Assembly: GCF_945859705.1 (NCBI RefSeq)
Contig: NC_079134.1
Location: 167,063,718 to 167,127,717, forward strand
Direction: 5' to 3'
From: Episyrphus balteatus
Lineage: Eukaryota > Arthropoda > Insecta > Diptera > Syrphidae
DNA length: 64,000 nt
A program made the translations under genes and the position numbers. Position 1 is the stretch's first letter. Each line of letters begins with the position of its first letter. Below are positions 44,280-56,228 of the stretch, one piece after another. The notes below the pieces were generated by a model. It was not told the origin of the DNA and ran no database searches. It was given only the letters and a program-made list of their open reading frames with translations.

Positions 44280-46763
44280 CATGGGCGTAGCTAGAGATTT
44301 CATCTAGGGTGGGCCAGATGTTTTCATCGACCTGAAGCCATAACCATTAGTGTGCTATTTTTTTTTACTACGTCTATATAAGGCAAGTATTGGTTTCGTG
44401 TCGAGGTGTTAATCAAAACCAACATTACGATGGTGGAGAATTAAGAAAAAGTGGATCTAGGAATTCTGTCCGTGCGTCTGTACGTCCATCTGTACACATT
44501 TCCACAGCCATAAACCAGTGGACTGATTTTCTTCAAATTTGGTACAGATGATTTTTATAGAATTCTGAAAGTTGTTTTTTTTTGTTCTTTTTCTACCCAT
44601 ACAAATTCTTCAAGTTATACCAAATAACTTGAACTTGAAACGGCTCTAACGATTTTGATTAAACTTTGCAGGCGTAAAACTGCATTTTTAGTTTTTCTCA
44701 AAAAAGTCTAATAACAAAAAAATTATTTAACAAAACTTTGCCCTGAATGTCGGCTCTTCCCCAACATCAACAAAATTTCTTTGAAATTTAAATCTGTAAA
44801 CTAACATAAGTGTTAGTTTACAGCAACTACGTGACACAGTCGTGCATTTTATTTAATTTTCGCCTTTAATTGGCAAATAATTTGCCACTCTCTGTTGTTT
44901 TTAATAACTTAAAATTTGCCAAAAGTTTATTTTTAATAATATATTCGATCGGTAAATGTGTTTTTTTTTTTTAATGTGTGTTTTTTGCTCAATGGTATCG
45001 TATTTTGTTAATATTTTTCAATATAAAAAGTTACTGGTTTTTCTTTTTATATTGTGTAGTGTAATATAGTATTCCGTTTTTTAAAAGCTTAATATATCGA
45101 AATGCAATTGGATGGAGTTACATCACTTTTATTTTGAGCTACACAAAAGTTGAATTCAGTCGCAATTTATGACAGCGATTGGCTTTAAAAACTTAAGTTT
45201 TCAATTTTATTTTTTTTGTTTAAGGTGCTCTTGAAACTTAAGCCAGAAGTGTATGTACATATAAAAATAAAAATTTGTAAATAAAAGTTGTTGTATGCGG
45301 GTGACTATGTGACTCTAAAGCCATATGTTAAATATTTAGCAGAGGATACATTTTTGACATTTGAATGTATGGTGAATAAAACATTATCTTTGGCTCAATT
45401 TAGCTGTGTGAATTTGGATACATTTTTAACGTAGATAAATATTTTTTTTCTGCAAATCGAAAGAAATAATGATTTAAAAAAAAAAGTATAAATATTAACA
45501 ATTTACAAACTTCCAACACGCGTTGTCATGTGAATTTTATTTTTGAGTTGCCATTAATGGGTAACTAACAATTTTTTTCATCATCAATAAAATGAAATAT
45601 ATTGAAAAATATAAATTTTTCCTAATATACACTCATAATTTTGTACTACTTTTTCAATTTTCTTTCTTTATTTTCAGTTTTTGATTAGTTATTGAAAAAA
45701 TACTCCAAAAATTCTGCAAAAAATGTATTCTCTGAAAATAAAAATTAAACCGGCTCCTAGAGCAGGATAAATTTTTGACAACTGAAATTATCCTTTCACC
45801 TCAAAAGTATCAAAAATATATTCTCGGCATAGTATTTAACCCGATTCACACACGGTCTAAGGCCGTGTGTGAATTGCATTAAATAGTTAACACCGTGTAA
45901 AATTTTTGACACTATTGAGGTTAATAAAAAAAATTTCAGCTGCATGGATTATTTTTAGAATTTTGTCTGCCTTTTTTCTGCCATGATACTCCTTTTAAAT
46001 AAAGAAAAAAAAAAGCATCAGCAAAAAAAATTTAACTCAAATTTAACCCAATAAATTTTTAACAGCTGAAAATTTTTTATTAACCTCAATAGTGTCAAGA
46101 ATTGTACATGCTGTTTACTATTTAACGCAATTCACACACGGCCTAAATTGAAAAAGCTAATTTTTGAATCCGACCTTTTAGACTGCTCATATAAACGGGG
46201 TATTTATACATATCGCTGACTAAGAAAACACAAAGCTGGTTCAAAAAAATCGAATTTTTTTTTTGATTTTATACTCCGATAGATTGCCAGACATCTCTAG
46301 AATATACTCACCAAATATGAAATCTTTGTATTAATGGAAATGTCCTTCGCTTTGCAAATTTCCATTTTTTATATTATCCTTCTACTAAAAAAAATCATGT
46401 TTTTATAAATCGGCTTTTTAGCAGGTTTCTTTACATATTCTTGTATGAAATTGAACGCTCTACAAAAAAGGCCTTGGACACCATTTTCGTTTATCTAACC
46501 GTTTAAAAGATATTTGACGTCCAAAAATCTTAATTTTGTAAAAAATTAAATTTAATTGAAAAATTAATTTTAATTTAAAAATTAATTAAATTATTAAACA
46601 TACATACAGCCCTATAATTCTCAGCAAGCGATATTAAAAAAAATGTTAGTGGGAGCTAATACCAGACTAAAGGTTCCGTAGAACTTTCGGTTTTTTTAGG
46701 GTGGGCCATTGATTTTCTAGGGTGGGCCTGGCCCACCCAGGACCCCTCCTTCCTACGCGCATG
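44280..46763. mobile_element. hAT-like element Y nested in X
   Basis: The ends CATGGGCGTAG and CTACGCGCATG are inverted. The flanks are GTGAATTG at 44272-44279 and 46764-46771, a perfect 8-bp duplication of element X sequence. Near both ends 'agggtgggcc' blocks point inward in opposite orientation. The interior includes an inverted partial copy of family W (about 44375-44860) and a smaller X-type element at 45858-46143. No transposase seen. CA-type terminus plus 8-bp duplication fits hAT. Confidence 0.78.
45858..46143. mobile_element. Small X-type MITE
   Basis: Ends 'ggccgtgtgtgaattgca' and the inverse 'gcaattcacacacggcct', with inner inverted blocks 'tgacactattgaggttaat'. A full-length non-autonomous relative of element X, about 286 bp. 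Immediately left of it (to 45857) is another X-type right end, so two X-type ends abut. Confidence 0.7.
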
Positions 46764-47562
46764 GTGAATTGCGTAAAATAGTTCACATAGTGTAAAATAT
46801 TTGACACTGTTGAGGTGAATAAAAAATTTTCAGCTGTTAAAAATTTATTGGGCTCTGGGACCTGGTTAAATTTGAGTTAAATTTTTTTTGCAGATGGTTT
46901 TGTTTTGTTTTTTTTTTTTTTTATTAAAAAGGAGTTTCATAGCAGAAAAGAGGCAGAGAAAAATATTAAACAATAAGCCATACAGCTGAAATTTTTTTGT
47001 TCACCTCAATAGTGTCAAAAATTTTACACAGTGTTAACTATTTAACGCAATTCACACACAGCCTTAGAATTCTGTTAAATGTTTCGTTTTTTTAAATAAA
47101 ACAGTTTAAAAAAAAGTTTCATTTTAAATCGAGTTTGCACTTCAGCTCTTTTTGAGGTAAGTACTGAAAATTTAAATTGATGACAAAATTTTTTTTTGGT
47201 AAAACTAAACAAATTTAGCATCTGAATTATGTGTAACAACACTACCTTTAATTAAATATATAAAAAGTGAAAATAACCCGATCTGTTTGGGAGCTAGAGC
47301 TAATTTTCTTCGAAAAACAGTGAAAAAACAGAGATTTTTGATACTTTGAGCGAGTGTCGGCACCATTTAGAGTTATACAATCGAGCTGAAATATTGGCTA
47401 TCTAAAAATCTGCAAAGGCGGAACATTTTATGGGGTTCCCCCGACCAAATTTCGAAAATCGATTTCTTGCGGTCACTCTAGTACAGATGGACGTACAGAC
47501 GCACAGACAATTTTTTTTCGACACGAAACCAATACATGCCCTATAGAGCAAGTAAAAATCAG

Positions 47563-48521
47563 CAATCTATGAGTTAACAGAAGTCAAATTCATTAGTAAA
47601 TGTGACGTATTACTATTTTGTATCTATCTTTGGCCTTATCGAAAATATATGATAACTTTTAACTATGTAAAAATCATTCCTTAAATCACAATATTCTATA
47701 TTAAGTATTGAAAAATCACATTTAAAACAAAACCGTTTGCTGAGATTATGGTAACAATAATCCGAAATGTTTATCACTTAATCAACATTAAAACAATTCT
47801 TTACTATACACTTGTTAAAAAAAACCAATAAAAAAACCTTATCTTTTCTCTATGCAGTGCATACTATGATTCTAATTTTATTATCTAATCAATAAAAAAA
47901 AAAAACCAAAACAAATACGAAACAAATTATAAACAAAAAAAACTCAATCACACAAAATAATTCTTGCACAATCATTGATTTGTATGTATTTTATTTCATG
48001 TATAGTTTTGAAGGTATAATAAATATTATTAAACTCATCTGCTGATAAAGCATATCCAAAACAAAGAGTAACTCATTTCATTACTCTCCCATTTATTTAC
48101 TCAATTATTATTATTTTGTTTGTCACGGAGACGGAGCTTCCTTAAAATCCAATGAGTTAGTGTTTTATCAATGTCAAGCAAAACCAAAAAAAAAAAAAAA
48201 AAAAATTAAAAAACACGACAAAGTTGTATGAACTTGCTCCAATAGTTATAAAATCAATGGAATAACAATGCTTTTTAACTAAGGTTTTAAAGTTAAAAGA
48301 AACAAGGAAAAAATCTAATTTTTTGTTTAATTTGTTTGCAATTTAACAAGAATTTTTAGAATCGAAAATCATTGGAATCGTACATTTTTTTAAAGAATCC
48401 ATAGTTTACCCCTCGTCTATATTACAGACAAAAAAGTTAACGAAGAGTCAAAAAAATAATTCTCACTTATCACCAAAAGTTTGAAATTTGGCCTTCTCGA
48501 TAAAAACTTCTACATTTTTAG
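47563..48521. other. Upstream region of UGT-3
   Basis: AT-rich spacer between the transposon cluster and the UGT-3 promoter, with a poly-A run near 48187. A GATA-type 'cgataaaa' lies about 25 bp before the TATA box. No other feature recognised. Confidence 0.4.
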
Positions 48522-48529
48522 TATATAAA
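48522..48529 (+). promoter_or_regulatory. TATA box of UGT-3
   Basis: TATATAAA, 59 bp before the ATG at 48588. Transcription would start near 48555, leaving a short leader. The spacing equals that of UGT-2 within 2 bp. Confidence 0.65.
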
Positions 48530-48587
48530 CCTACTTCGACATAGAAACTCATTTAGTTTCAATTTAAGTGTGAAAGTAAATCCAGTC

Positions 48588-50287
48588 ATGGCTGGAAGTT
48601 ACAAACTTGTAGCCGTTTTAGGCCTTCTGGCGTTTTGCGTCGGAGTTGCCAGACCAGCCAACATCCTTGGTGTCTTCACTAGTACCAGTCCATCTCATCT
48701 TATAATTCACATGTCATACATCAGAGCTATGGTAGAACGTGGTCATAATGCAACAGTTATAACTTCTTTACCCATCAAGGACAAAAATCCAAAAATCCAT
48801 CATATCCTTATTCCACAAAGTGAACAAAGGACGAAAGAAATTGCTGATGCTAACGAAAGAGCTAAGAAACCACGAAATATCCTTCAAAAAATTAGAGATG
48901 GATTGAATTCTGCCTTCTCCAATGCTCCAAGACAAGCTGATCCAATTAAAGATCAACGATTCCAAGACTTTATGCACAATCCAGATAATAAATTCGACCT
49001 CATCATTATGGGATATTATTTTAATAACTTCCATCTTGGTTTAGCTGGACATTTTAAGTGTCCAATTGTTATAAGTTTTATGACTTCGACAAATTTGTTC
49101 CTCGACCGATATATTGGAAATCCACCAGAAGTTGCTTATGTACCAGCTTCGCCATTGGTAGCGGCACCAAATCCATTGAAATTTAGTGGAAGATTGAGCA
49201 ATTTCATGACGAACTTCATTTTCAGGATTTTTGGATTTTTCTTGAATTGGCAAGAGGATAATTTGTACAAGTAAGAACTTTTTTGGAACCCTTTTGGGAA
49301 ATCGACTTGAGAAATGTCCTTTTTTTAGTGAAGTGTTTCCTCCTTCCAAATATCCTCCGTTTGAAGAAGTGAAGAAGAAGGTGTCACTGGTATTGTGTAA
49401 CTCACATTTTACTGATGGATTTATTCGTCCAAATGTTCCGGCTTTGGTTGATGTTGGTGGAATTCAGATCAAACCGAAGTCTAATCCTTTGCCAGAGGTA
49501 AGAACAGAAGTTCCTTCTCCTATGACAAATTTTTCTCAATATTCCTTATTTTTTACAGCATCTTCAAAAGATCTTCAATGCTTCGTCAGAACATGGTGTA
49601 ATCTATCTCAGTTTCGGATCGAATATTAAAAGTAAAGACATGAATCCTCAACTTTATCAAATTATTTTCAAAGCTTTAGCTGGTCTTAAGCAAACAGTTT
49701 TATGGAAATGGGATGCTGTTGAGAAACCAGGAAATGCTCCAAATATCTTCTATGAGTCATGGTTACCTCAAGATGATTTACTAGCCAATCCAAATGTGAA
49801 ACTTTTTATTACACATGCTGGCAAAGGAGGTGTTACTGAATCACAATATCATGGTGTTCCAATGGTAGCTATACCATTTTATGCTGATCAAATTTCAAAT
49901 GGTGCTGCTGTAGAAAGAGACGGATTTGGTGTGAAGATTGATCAGAATACAATGACATCGGAGACATTAAAAGCTGCAGTTATGGAAGTTCTGGAGAATC
50001 CGAAATATGTTAGAAAAGTTAAACAATTTTCGTCACTTTATCGGGATAGACCAATGCATGCCAGAGATACTGCTGTTTATTGGTTGGAGTATGTACTAAG
50101 ACATAAGGGAGCTTATCACATGCAGAGTCCTTTGGTGCATTTGAGTGGATTTCAGTATTTAAGTTTGGATGTAATTGGTTTTCTATTATTAGTTGTATTT
50201 TTAGTTTATAAGTCAATCACTATTCCAACTAAGTTTGTGTATAGAAAGATTTTCGCAAAGAAGGAGCCTAAAATTAAGGAAAATTAA
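48588..50287 (+). CDS. Ugt: UDP-glycosyltransferase (UGT-3, subfamily A), intact
   Basis: Membrane UGT of 526 aa. Exons 48588-49270, 49329-49497, 49559-50287; introns of 58 and 61 bp, GT-AG, phases 2 and 0. The ATG at 48588 is chosen over 48570 because it puts MAGSYKLVAVLGLLAFCVG at the N-terminus, matching UGT-2. Features: signal peptide to about residue 23; probable catalytic His37 in SPSH; N-glycosylation site N54-A-T; probable catalytic Asp137 in NKFD; WLPQDDLL from W352; UGT signature about F367 to Q395 ending DQ; membrane segment about 483-502; tail ending KIKEN with K at -3 and -5, fitting ER retrieval. Closest relative here is UGT-2, on the opposite strand 43 kb away. Likely role is conjugation of lipophilic xenobiotics or endogenous compounds; acceptor and sugar cannot be told from sequence. 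Confidence 0.95.
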
Positions 50288-52047
50288 AAAAAAACTTGTG
50301 TAATTCTCGAAGATATAGTGAATTAAATTTTATTTTAGTGAAACAAAAGGTGGTTAAAAGAGTTTTGCTTAAAGCTCTTCATCAAAATAGTGAACTGCTT
50401 TATTTATTGGAATTCCGGTAAATTTTAGATATAATTATAGGCTTGTGCGAATAAACTTGCCATGAAATTGAACAAAGTAAATATTTTGGGCTAGACTATA
50501 TATATATTACTCCTTATATCATGACTTGAATTTTTAGTGTTTTCGTCCCAAGATTATTCGAAAGTCACTTATCTCAATTATAGTGAGTTCTAAAGTATAC
50601 TCAATACTCATACACAAGATCCACTTAACTTATTCACTTTTAGCCTACATCTGTTGCTTGGTAAGATCTCATGTGAATTTAAAAAAAAAAAAAAAACAAA
50701 TATAAGCTAATGCGTGTAATTAAAGTCCAAATTCGTTGATTCCCGTACACTGGGCTCCAGACAGATTAACTTCACAATAACAATTCCTCAATTTTTCTGA
50801 GTAGCTATAAGCGGGAAGAGGGGCTGTACAAAAAGTTAATTCTAAGAACCAATTTGGCATAAAAAATATCAAAGAGAAGAATGCTTTATGAAATCAGTCC
50901 TCAATAAATTTGAAGGTAACATCGAGAGTGGTAGTAAAATTAATGATATCGAGGCCACCAGCAAGTGGTTATGTGATAAAATAGGATCACTTGGGAATGC
51001 AATAGCTTTTTCAGGGTAATTAATGAAAAATTCTAACTGCAGAACCTTGCTGAAAGGAATAGGCAGAAGCTTTAGATAAATGGCTTCAGGCCTAGACATA
51101 CAGTAAAACTTGCTAATCGGGACACTCTATAATCGGACCACCTCTTATTCGGACCGCAATTAATGCTTTAACTGCTATTTTTAATACAAATTTCCCTCTA
51201 TAATCGGGACAACTGCTAATCGGACCATGGACTACCTTTATACCATTTTTTTCTTAGATATTGTTTTACATGTTTAATTGGGCCAACAGTTAAAAATATG
51301 AAACATGTGTGTTCAATTTTCATGTATACATATGCATTCCAATTTTTTTCTTGGTTTACTAGCAACGCCAATTTTGAATATTTTGAATAGCACTTCAGTT
51401 ACATTTTTTGTATGCGGATATTCCTAAAAATGTCTAATTTTAATTTCGTTTCTTGCCAAAGGAAACAATTTGAGAGCGCAATTGAGTTTTTAACTGAACT
51501 ATGAAAATGAATTGAATTAGAGTAATTCCATGAAAGGGTTTTGGCAGGTTTTGGAAAGTTTTTATATGTTTTTCTTTCTTATTCATTTAACTACTCACTA
51601 AGTTAGGTAACTTAATACACTAATACTTAGTTTATTATCTATATAATTTGTTTCATTGTTTTTAATATGAAAAGTGCTGTATGAGAATATCATCAAATAA
51701 GATGTAACGGGCGTGACTTTGTTACGTCACAACCTTTCCACCATATTTTAACCACGGCCCTGGTTGTAGGTATTATCAAATGGAGATTTGCAAATTTTTA
51801 GAACTTTTCTCCAAAACTTCATAACTTTCAGGGTTTTTCTGTTCAATTTTTCAAATGTTACCATTGATCACATGAGAATCTATATTTTACTAGTAACTTG
51901 CTTTTTCCTTCTACAAGTCTAGAAGCCTCAGTTCCTTTTGTTGAAAAAGCGGTCTTCCATTCCAATATTAATATTTAAATCGATCATGATAAAGTGAACG
52001 TAAAAATTGCAAAATGCATTTCAATTTTCTCAAAAAATATAGGTATT
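50288..52047. other. Intergenic between UGT-3 and UGT-4
   Basis: Contains the pogo-type terminus described at 51101. A minus-strand open frame at 50869-51099 has no recognised signature. ATTAAA at about 50323 could serve as the UGT-3 poly(A) signal. Otherwise nothing identified. Confidence 0.4.
51101..51231 (+). mobile_element. Solo terminus of a pogo/Tigger-like DNA transposon
   Basis: Reads cagtaaaacttgctaatcgg followed by repeated 'ataatcgggac' / 'taatcggacca' motifs. CAGT..AAAC..TAATCGGACC is the typical start of pogo-group inverted repeats (established family knowledge). I found no matching opposite end, so this is a fragment. Confidence 0.55.
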
Positions 52048-53741
52048 CTAATCTGATTTTAATTTTTTTCTCAATATCAACATGCAGATGAGTCTGAACA
52101 TTTTTCGAATAATCACAAAACTTAAATAAAAAACTACAACTAAAACAGCTAAAATATCAAGACTATTCTTCTGGAAGAAATTCAAATGAATTACTGGACT
52201 CTGCATATGCTTAGCTCCACGATGCCGTATAACATACTCCGTCCAAAAAACAACACTTTCTCTCGGCGACAATGGTCGATCTCTGTACCTTTGTGAAAAT
52301 TTCGTTACAGCTTTTAAATATTTAGGTTTTTCAAGAACTTCATAGAAATCCTTTCGAAAACTATCTTCAGTAGCATTCCAATGATTTACAGTCAGTCCAT
52401 AGCCCATTTCGGTTATTTCTCTAGCATTTCCAAACTGATCACCATAAATAGGAAGTGCTATCATAGGAACACCATGATATGTAGCTTCTACAGTACTACC
52501 TTTTCCTGCATGGGTGATGAAAAGTTTGAGTTTTGAATTAGCCAGAAGATCATCTTGAGGAAACCATTTTCGGAACATGATGTTTGGAGATTTCCCTGGA
52601 GGATCAACATCATCCCATTTCCAAAGAACTTTATATTTTGATTGGGAAAGAACTCTAAAAATTGCCATAGTTGCATTTGGTGATATATCGGCGGTCTTAA
52701 TGTTTGTGCCCAAACTAAAGAAAATGAAACCATCGTCGGCAGTTTCGATGAATTCTTCGACGTCCTGAAAATAATATTTCACATCAGTTTTTGTTTGAGA
52801 GAAAGATCAATAAAATACCTTTGGTGGAGGATCAGGTTTTTCCTTAACTTGGATTCCACCAATTTCTATAAAACCTGGAGTCAGTGCTCGAATTCGTCCA
52901 TCAACAAAATGAGACGCACAAAACACTAGGGAAATATTTTTCTTCATTTCGTCATACGAAGGATATCTTTCAGAAAAAAAGTACTCACTAAATTATGAAA
53001 AAATGAGAAGAAAATCACTCAATGAAAAAAAAAATCACTCAATAAAAAATATTTAACTCACTCATAATATTGAGCCATTTTGTATTCTGAAAATTCTTCA
53101 AGAACGAGCCATATTAGTGCAAAAAACATATTTTTCAATCTGTTTTTGAAACACATGAGATCATAGGGGAACATACTGGGAACAGTAGCTAATGAAGATG
53201 GACTTCCAGAAAATGATAACACAAGCGACGTTGGATGATTGATAAAACTCAATATAACCGGGCATTTAAAATGAGCAGCAATTCCAATCTGATAAGTATT
53301 AAATACCCATCCGATGATGACAGCATCAAATTTATTTCCAGGATTTTCAAGAAGCTCCTTGAAACGCGGATTACTGATAGCTTTATCCTGTATTCGAACT
53401 CGTTCTACATTTGCCCAGAAAATATCTTTATATGAATCAAAGCTAGAAGACTGTCCAGCTGCAGTACTGAGAATTTGTTGATATTTGGCATAGTCTTCTT
53501 CAGCGGGTGGCAAGAAGATATGATTGTATTTGGGATTTTTATCCTTGATAGCCATGGTTGTCACAATTGTCACATTATGACCCTTATCGATTAGTGGTCT
53601 TGCAATCGCCATGTCGATTATTAAATGTGATCGACCAGGACTAGTGAATAGACACAGAATGTTTGAACCGTTGCTAGTGCCAATTAAACACAGCACAAGG
53701 AGTACCGGAACTAAAACCGGGGATATCACAGTCGGGTGCAT
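52048..53741 (-). CDS. Ugt: UDP-glycosyltransferase (UGT-4, subfamily B), intact
   Basis: 521 aa. Exons 53062-53741, 52819-52987, 52048-52764; introns of 74 and 54 bp with GT-AG ends. The ATG at 53741 gives a clean signal peptide (MHPTVISPVLVPVLLVLCLI); an in-frame ATG at 53816 would put 25 hydrophilic residues in front and is unlikely. Probable catalytic His39 in GRSH, N-glycosylation sequon in GHNVT, Asp in NKFD. Exon 3 carries WFPQDDLL, FITHAGKGS...YHGVP...GDQ, one C-terminal membrane segment and the tail KLKSD (K at -3/-5). Closest relative is UGT-6, with the same exon lengths throughout. Expected to be an ER enzyme glycosylating small lipophilic substrates. The promoter region shares a conserved block with UGT-6. 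Confidence 0.95.
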
Positions 53742-53778
53742 TGTATTTGACGAGTTTAAAATTACAACTGAAGTCTTG

Positions 53779-53787
53779 TATTTAAAT
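53779..53787 (-). promoter_or_regulatory. TATA-like element of UGT-4
   Basis: The minus strand reads ATTTAAATA, 38-46 bp upstream of the ATG. UGT-6 has the identical element at the identical distance. The implied leader would be very short, so this is tentative. Confidence 0.4.
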
Positions 53788-53810
53788 TCACTGAGGTATA
53801 ATAACCAAAA

Positions 53811-53890
53811 AATCACTTATTTTTCGACACAATTGATAAGCTGAATTTTCGATTATTTCCTCCGTTATGTGATATTTTCTCATTGATTAA
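53811..53890 (-). promoter_or_regulatory. Conserved upstream block of UGT-4 with GATA site
   Basis: Aligns without gaps to 62311-62390 upstream of UGT-6. Plus-strand landmarks are 'atcacttat', 'acaattgataagct' (TGATAAG at 53834-53840) and 'gtgatattttctcattgatt'. WGATAR sites are bound by GATA factors that drive many insect midgut genes (established knowledge); control of UGT-4 by them is inference. Confidence 0.6.
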
Positions 53891-56228
53891 TGTATTGGAT
53901 TGGCATCACACTTAGAAAAATTAACATTCATCGATTTAAGACCATTTAACATTTTAAGCATTTTTAAGCGATTTTTATTTTTTCATAATTCTTAGAATTG
54001 GGTCTTAGACCTTATTGTTTTTGTGTATTGTGTTTTTAGAGACAATGGGCTTAAAAAAACCTGGAATAAACCAAGTCTTAAGATTTATAAATATACGAAT
54101 TCTACGAACTAACGTTCCCTCTCTTAAATGAGCTTACTATACTAAAAAGAAAAACATATTTCTTACTGCTGTTGCGACCACCAAAGTCAGGGCGCTCTAC
54201 CGAAAGGCATATTTCGGTATCCAGGGTCTTATAAAAGTTGCACTTTTATTTTTATTTGAACGATGATTCTTTTTCACAGTTTTTTTCTTGCCTCTACGCC
54301 TTACAATGTACAACTTTAATTATATTTTTAAGAAATAGTAATATTTTAAAACCATTAGCTTAAAATTATATCGAGTACTTTATAACGAACATAGTCTGAA
54401 CGCTGAACTGAACTTGAAGTTAAACTGATTTAAGGTAAGAACATTTTTCTGGGTGTAGCTACAAACGTCCATAGCTGATAATCAATTTTTGAAAACAATT
54501 GAATTTCAATTAAATGATAACCATTTAATTTATTATTCATAGGACAGTAAAACAAACTCAATTAAATACAATAATTTTCAATTGATATTTTTATTAATAA
54601 AACCGTAGTAAATTTCAATACCGCTATCATCAGTAACGTATTATGATTCTTAAACTGTGTAATTTCAGAGGTGACTAACATCTCAAGAGAGTACAAATGA
54701 CTAAGTGCTGCTATGAACTGGAACAATAATTTGATTTTTTCGTACCAACTAACTAGCTACTTGAATTGGTAAGTCAAAAAATATTGATTTCCCTTTCAAA
54801 ATTTAGGACGATCAGATATCGCCGTCCTGTACCGGATTTGAGTTAAAGTGGATAGCGATCAAATGGGGCTTTTTATCAGCAGATTGACGCAATAAATTAA
54901 TATCAAAATTATAATTTCATCATAGCATGCGAAAATTTTTTGGATCTAATGTTTTGAAATTCTAGTTATTTAGATTAAGTTAATAAGTTAGTTACAGAAC
55001 CGTAGTCGAAGAGGGTATGGTAAAATGGACTACCTTCAAAAATGACCTTATTTCAAAAACAATCAGTTTTGACCTTCAGAATTCTATTTTTTAATTTTTT
55101 AGGTATATTTTTTCAACTTTTAAAAAGTGTTTAACTATTGTTTAAGAAATTTGAGGTAGTAAAATTTTTGTTTTTAAGATTTAGTTTTTCAAACTTTTTT
55201 TTTCAACAACCTCAAAAAAGAACTTTTCCCATTTTTGTTGCACACATTTTTTATTTAAAGAAAATATAACCATACATTCTGAGTGAGTTTCAGTATATTA
55301 CAGTAAGAGTGTAAATTCAAAAACGCAATTTCAAAGCACATATTTATGATTTGTAAATTTTCAAAAATTACTTACCTATACTTTTTGGACAAACAACATA
55401 CATACCCATACCAGAGAATTGACTAAAAAAAAACTATTTTAGTAAACTCCTACCCCACTTTAAACCCCCCTTCTGAAATCAAAAAATAAAAACAGGTGGA
55501 TCTTCTACTTCCGCCACCAAATTCGAAACCCAAAAAAAAAAAAATAATGTTGTTTAATTAATCAAACCAAATTGCTCCCAAGTTCTATCAAAAAATATTC
55601 AAAAGCTTAAATCTTAAAGTAAAAAAAAAAAGTTTTTTCGATAATAGAAAAATTTTCTTATTGTACCCCCAAATTTTCAAATATTAAAATTTGAAAAAAT
55701 TATTTTAGTCTATTTAATAGACTAGAGCTCAAAAACAAAAATAGTACAAATTCGTTCAAGAGTTTTTTTTTTTTAGTATACTTCAGCCGAAAATGCTACT
55801 AAATCCATTAGTGCATTTCTGAGAAAACGGCAACACTAGTCAGTTTTCAGGTTTTTGATTTAACTCAAAAACCAAGTGACTAACTTTTGAATAATTAGAA
55901 AATAAAACATAACAAAAATTGTATACTCAACTCAAGTTCTCTTGGAAAATGTGCTTTCCAGACCTAAACTGAGAATATGAAATTGTACAGATATACTAAT
56001 CAGAAAACACACGATCAACACACAATACAAATTTCATACCATGAAACTTAAAATTAGAGACTTAAAAAAATAAGCTTTCTGGATGTCGGATGGAGGTGTA
56101 TGTACAAATCAAAGTTGAAATGTATTGTAACTGGATTTTCCCAAGGATCAAAACTTGGACCTTTCGTATGACTAAATTCTATTTACAATGGAACTATTAA
56201 AACAAAAACAAATTTGCAAAACAATTTT
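53891..56228. other. Intergenic between UGT-4 and UGT-5
   Basis: AT-rich, no gene, RNA or clear element recognised. Confidence 0.4.

Larger units (their letters stand above)
44262..47067. mobile_element. Element X (GGCCGTGTGTGAATTGC ends), interrupted
   Basis: The left end 'aggccgtgtgtgaattgc' (44263) is immediately interrupted by element Y. The rest resumes at 46772 with 'gtaaaatagttcacatagtg' and reaches the inverted right end 'gcaattcacacacagcct'. Inside, 'cacctcaatagtgtcaaaaa' and its inverse form the repeat arms. Boundaries to within a few bases. Confidence 0.6.
42991..47480. mobile_element. DNA transposon with ~400-bp terminal inverted repeats and exact 8-bp target duplication (element F)
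   Basis: Begins TAGAGTGACCGCAA and ends TTGCGGTCACTCTA. GTACAGAT occurs at 42983-42990 and again at 47481-47488, an exact 8-bp target-site duplication. The inverted repeats, about 42991-43388 and 47096-47480, align with only scattered differences. Just inside the left repeat lie coding remnants of a transposase-like protein (43448-44179). The rest is occupied by later nested insertions (44280-46763 and others). An 8-bp duplication and a TAG-type terminus fit hAT-related elements, but repeats this long are unusual for hAT; the superfamily should be treated as open. Confidence 0.85.
42550..47562 (+). repeat. Family W half-a copy, split by a 4.5 kb transposon
   Basis: Starts with 'aataaaatgcactactgggg' and runs to 42990, then resumes at 47481 with 'gtacagatggacgtacagac' and ends near 'ccctatagagcaagt'. 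Comparison with 40636-41400 shows the two pieces are one element interrupted at the GTACAGAT target. Confidence 0.75.

Noticed and set aside
48570..48587. Upstream ATG as UGT-3 start
   Set aside because: Adds six residues before a well-formed signal peptide; the downstream ATG matches the paralog start.
48768..49034. Antisense frames over UGT exons (also 52577-52768, 56770-56958, 61738-62097)
   Set aside because: Shadows of conserved coding exons on the opposite strand.
50869..51099. Pogo transposase fragment next to the pogo-like terminus
   Set aside because: Translations in either strand show no recognisable transposase motif.
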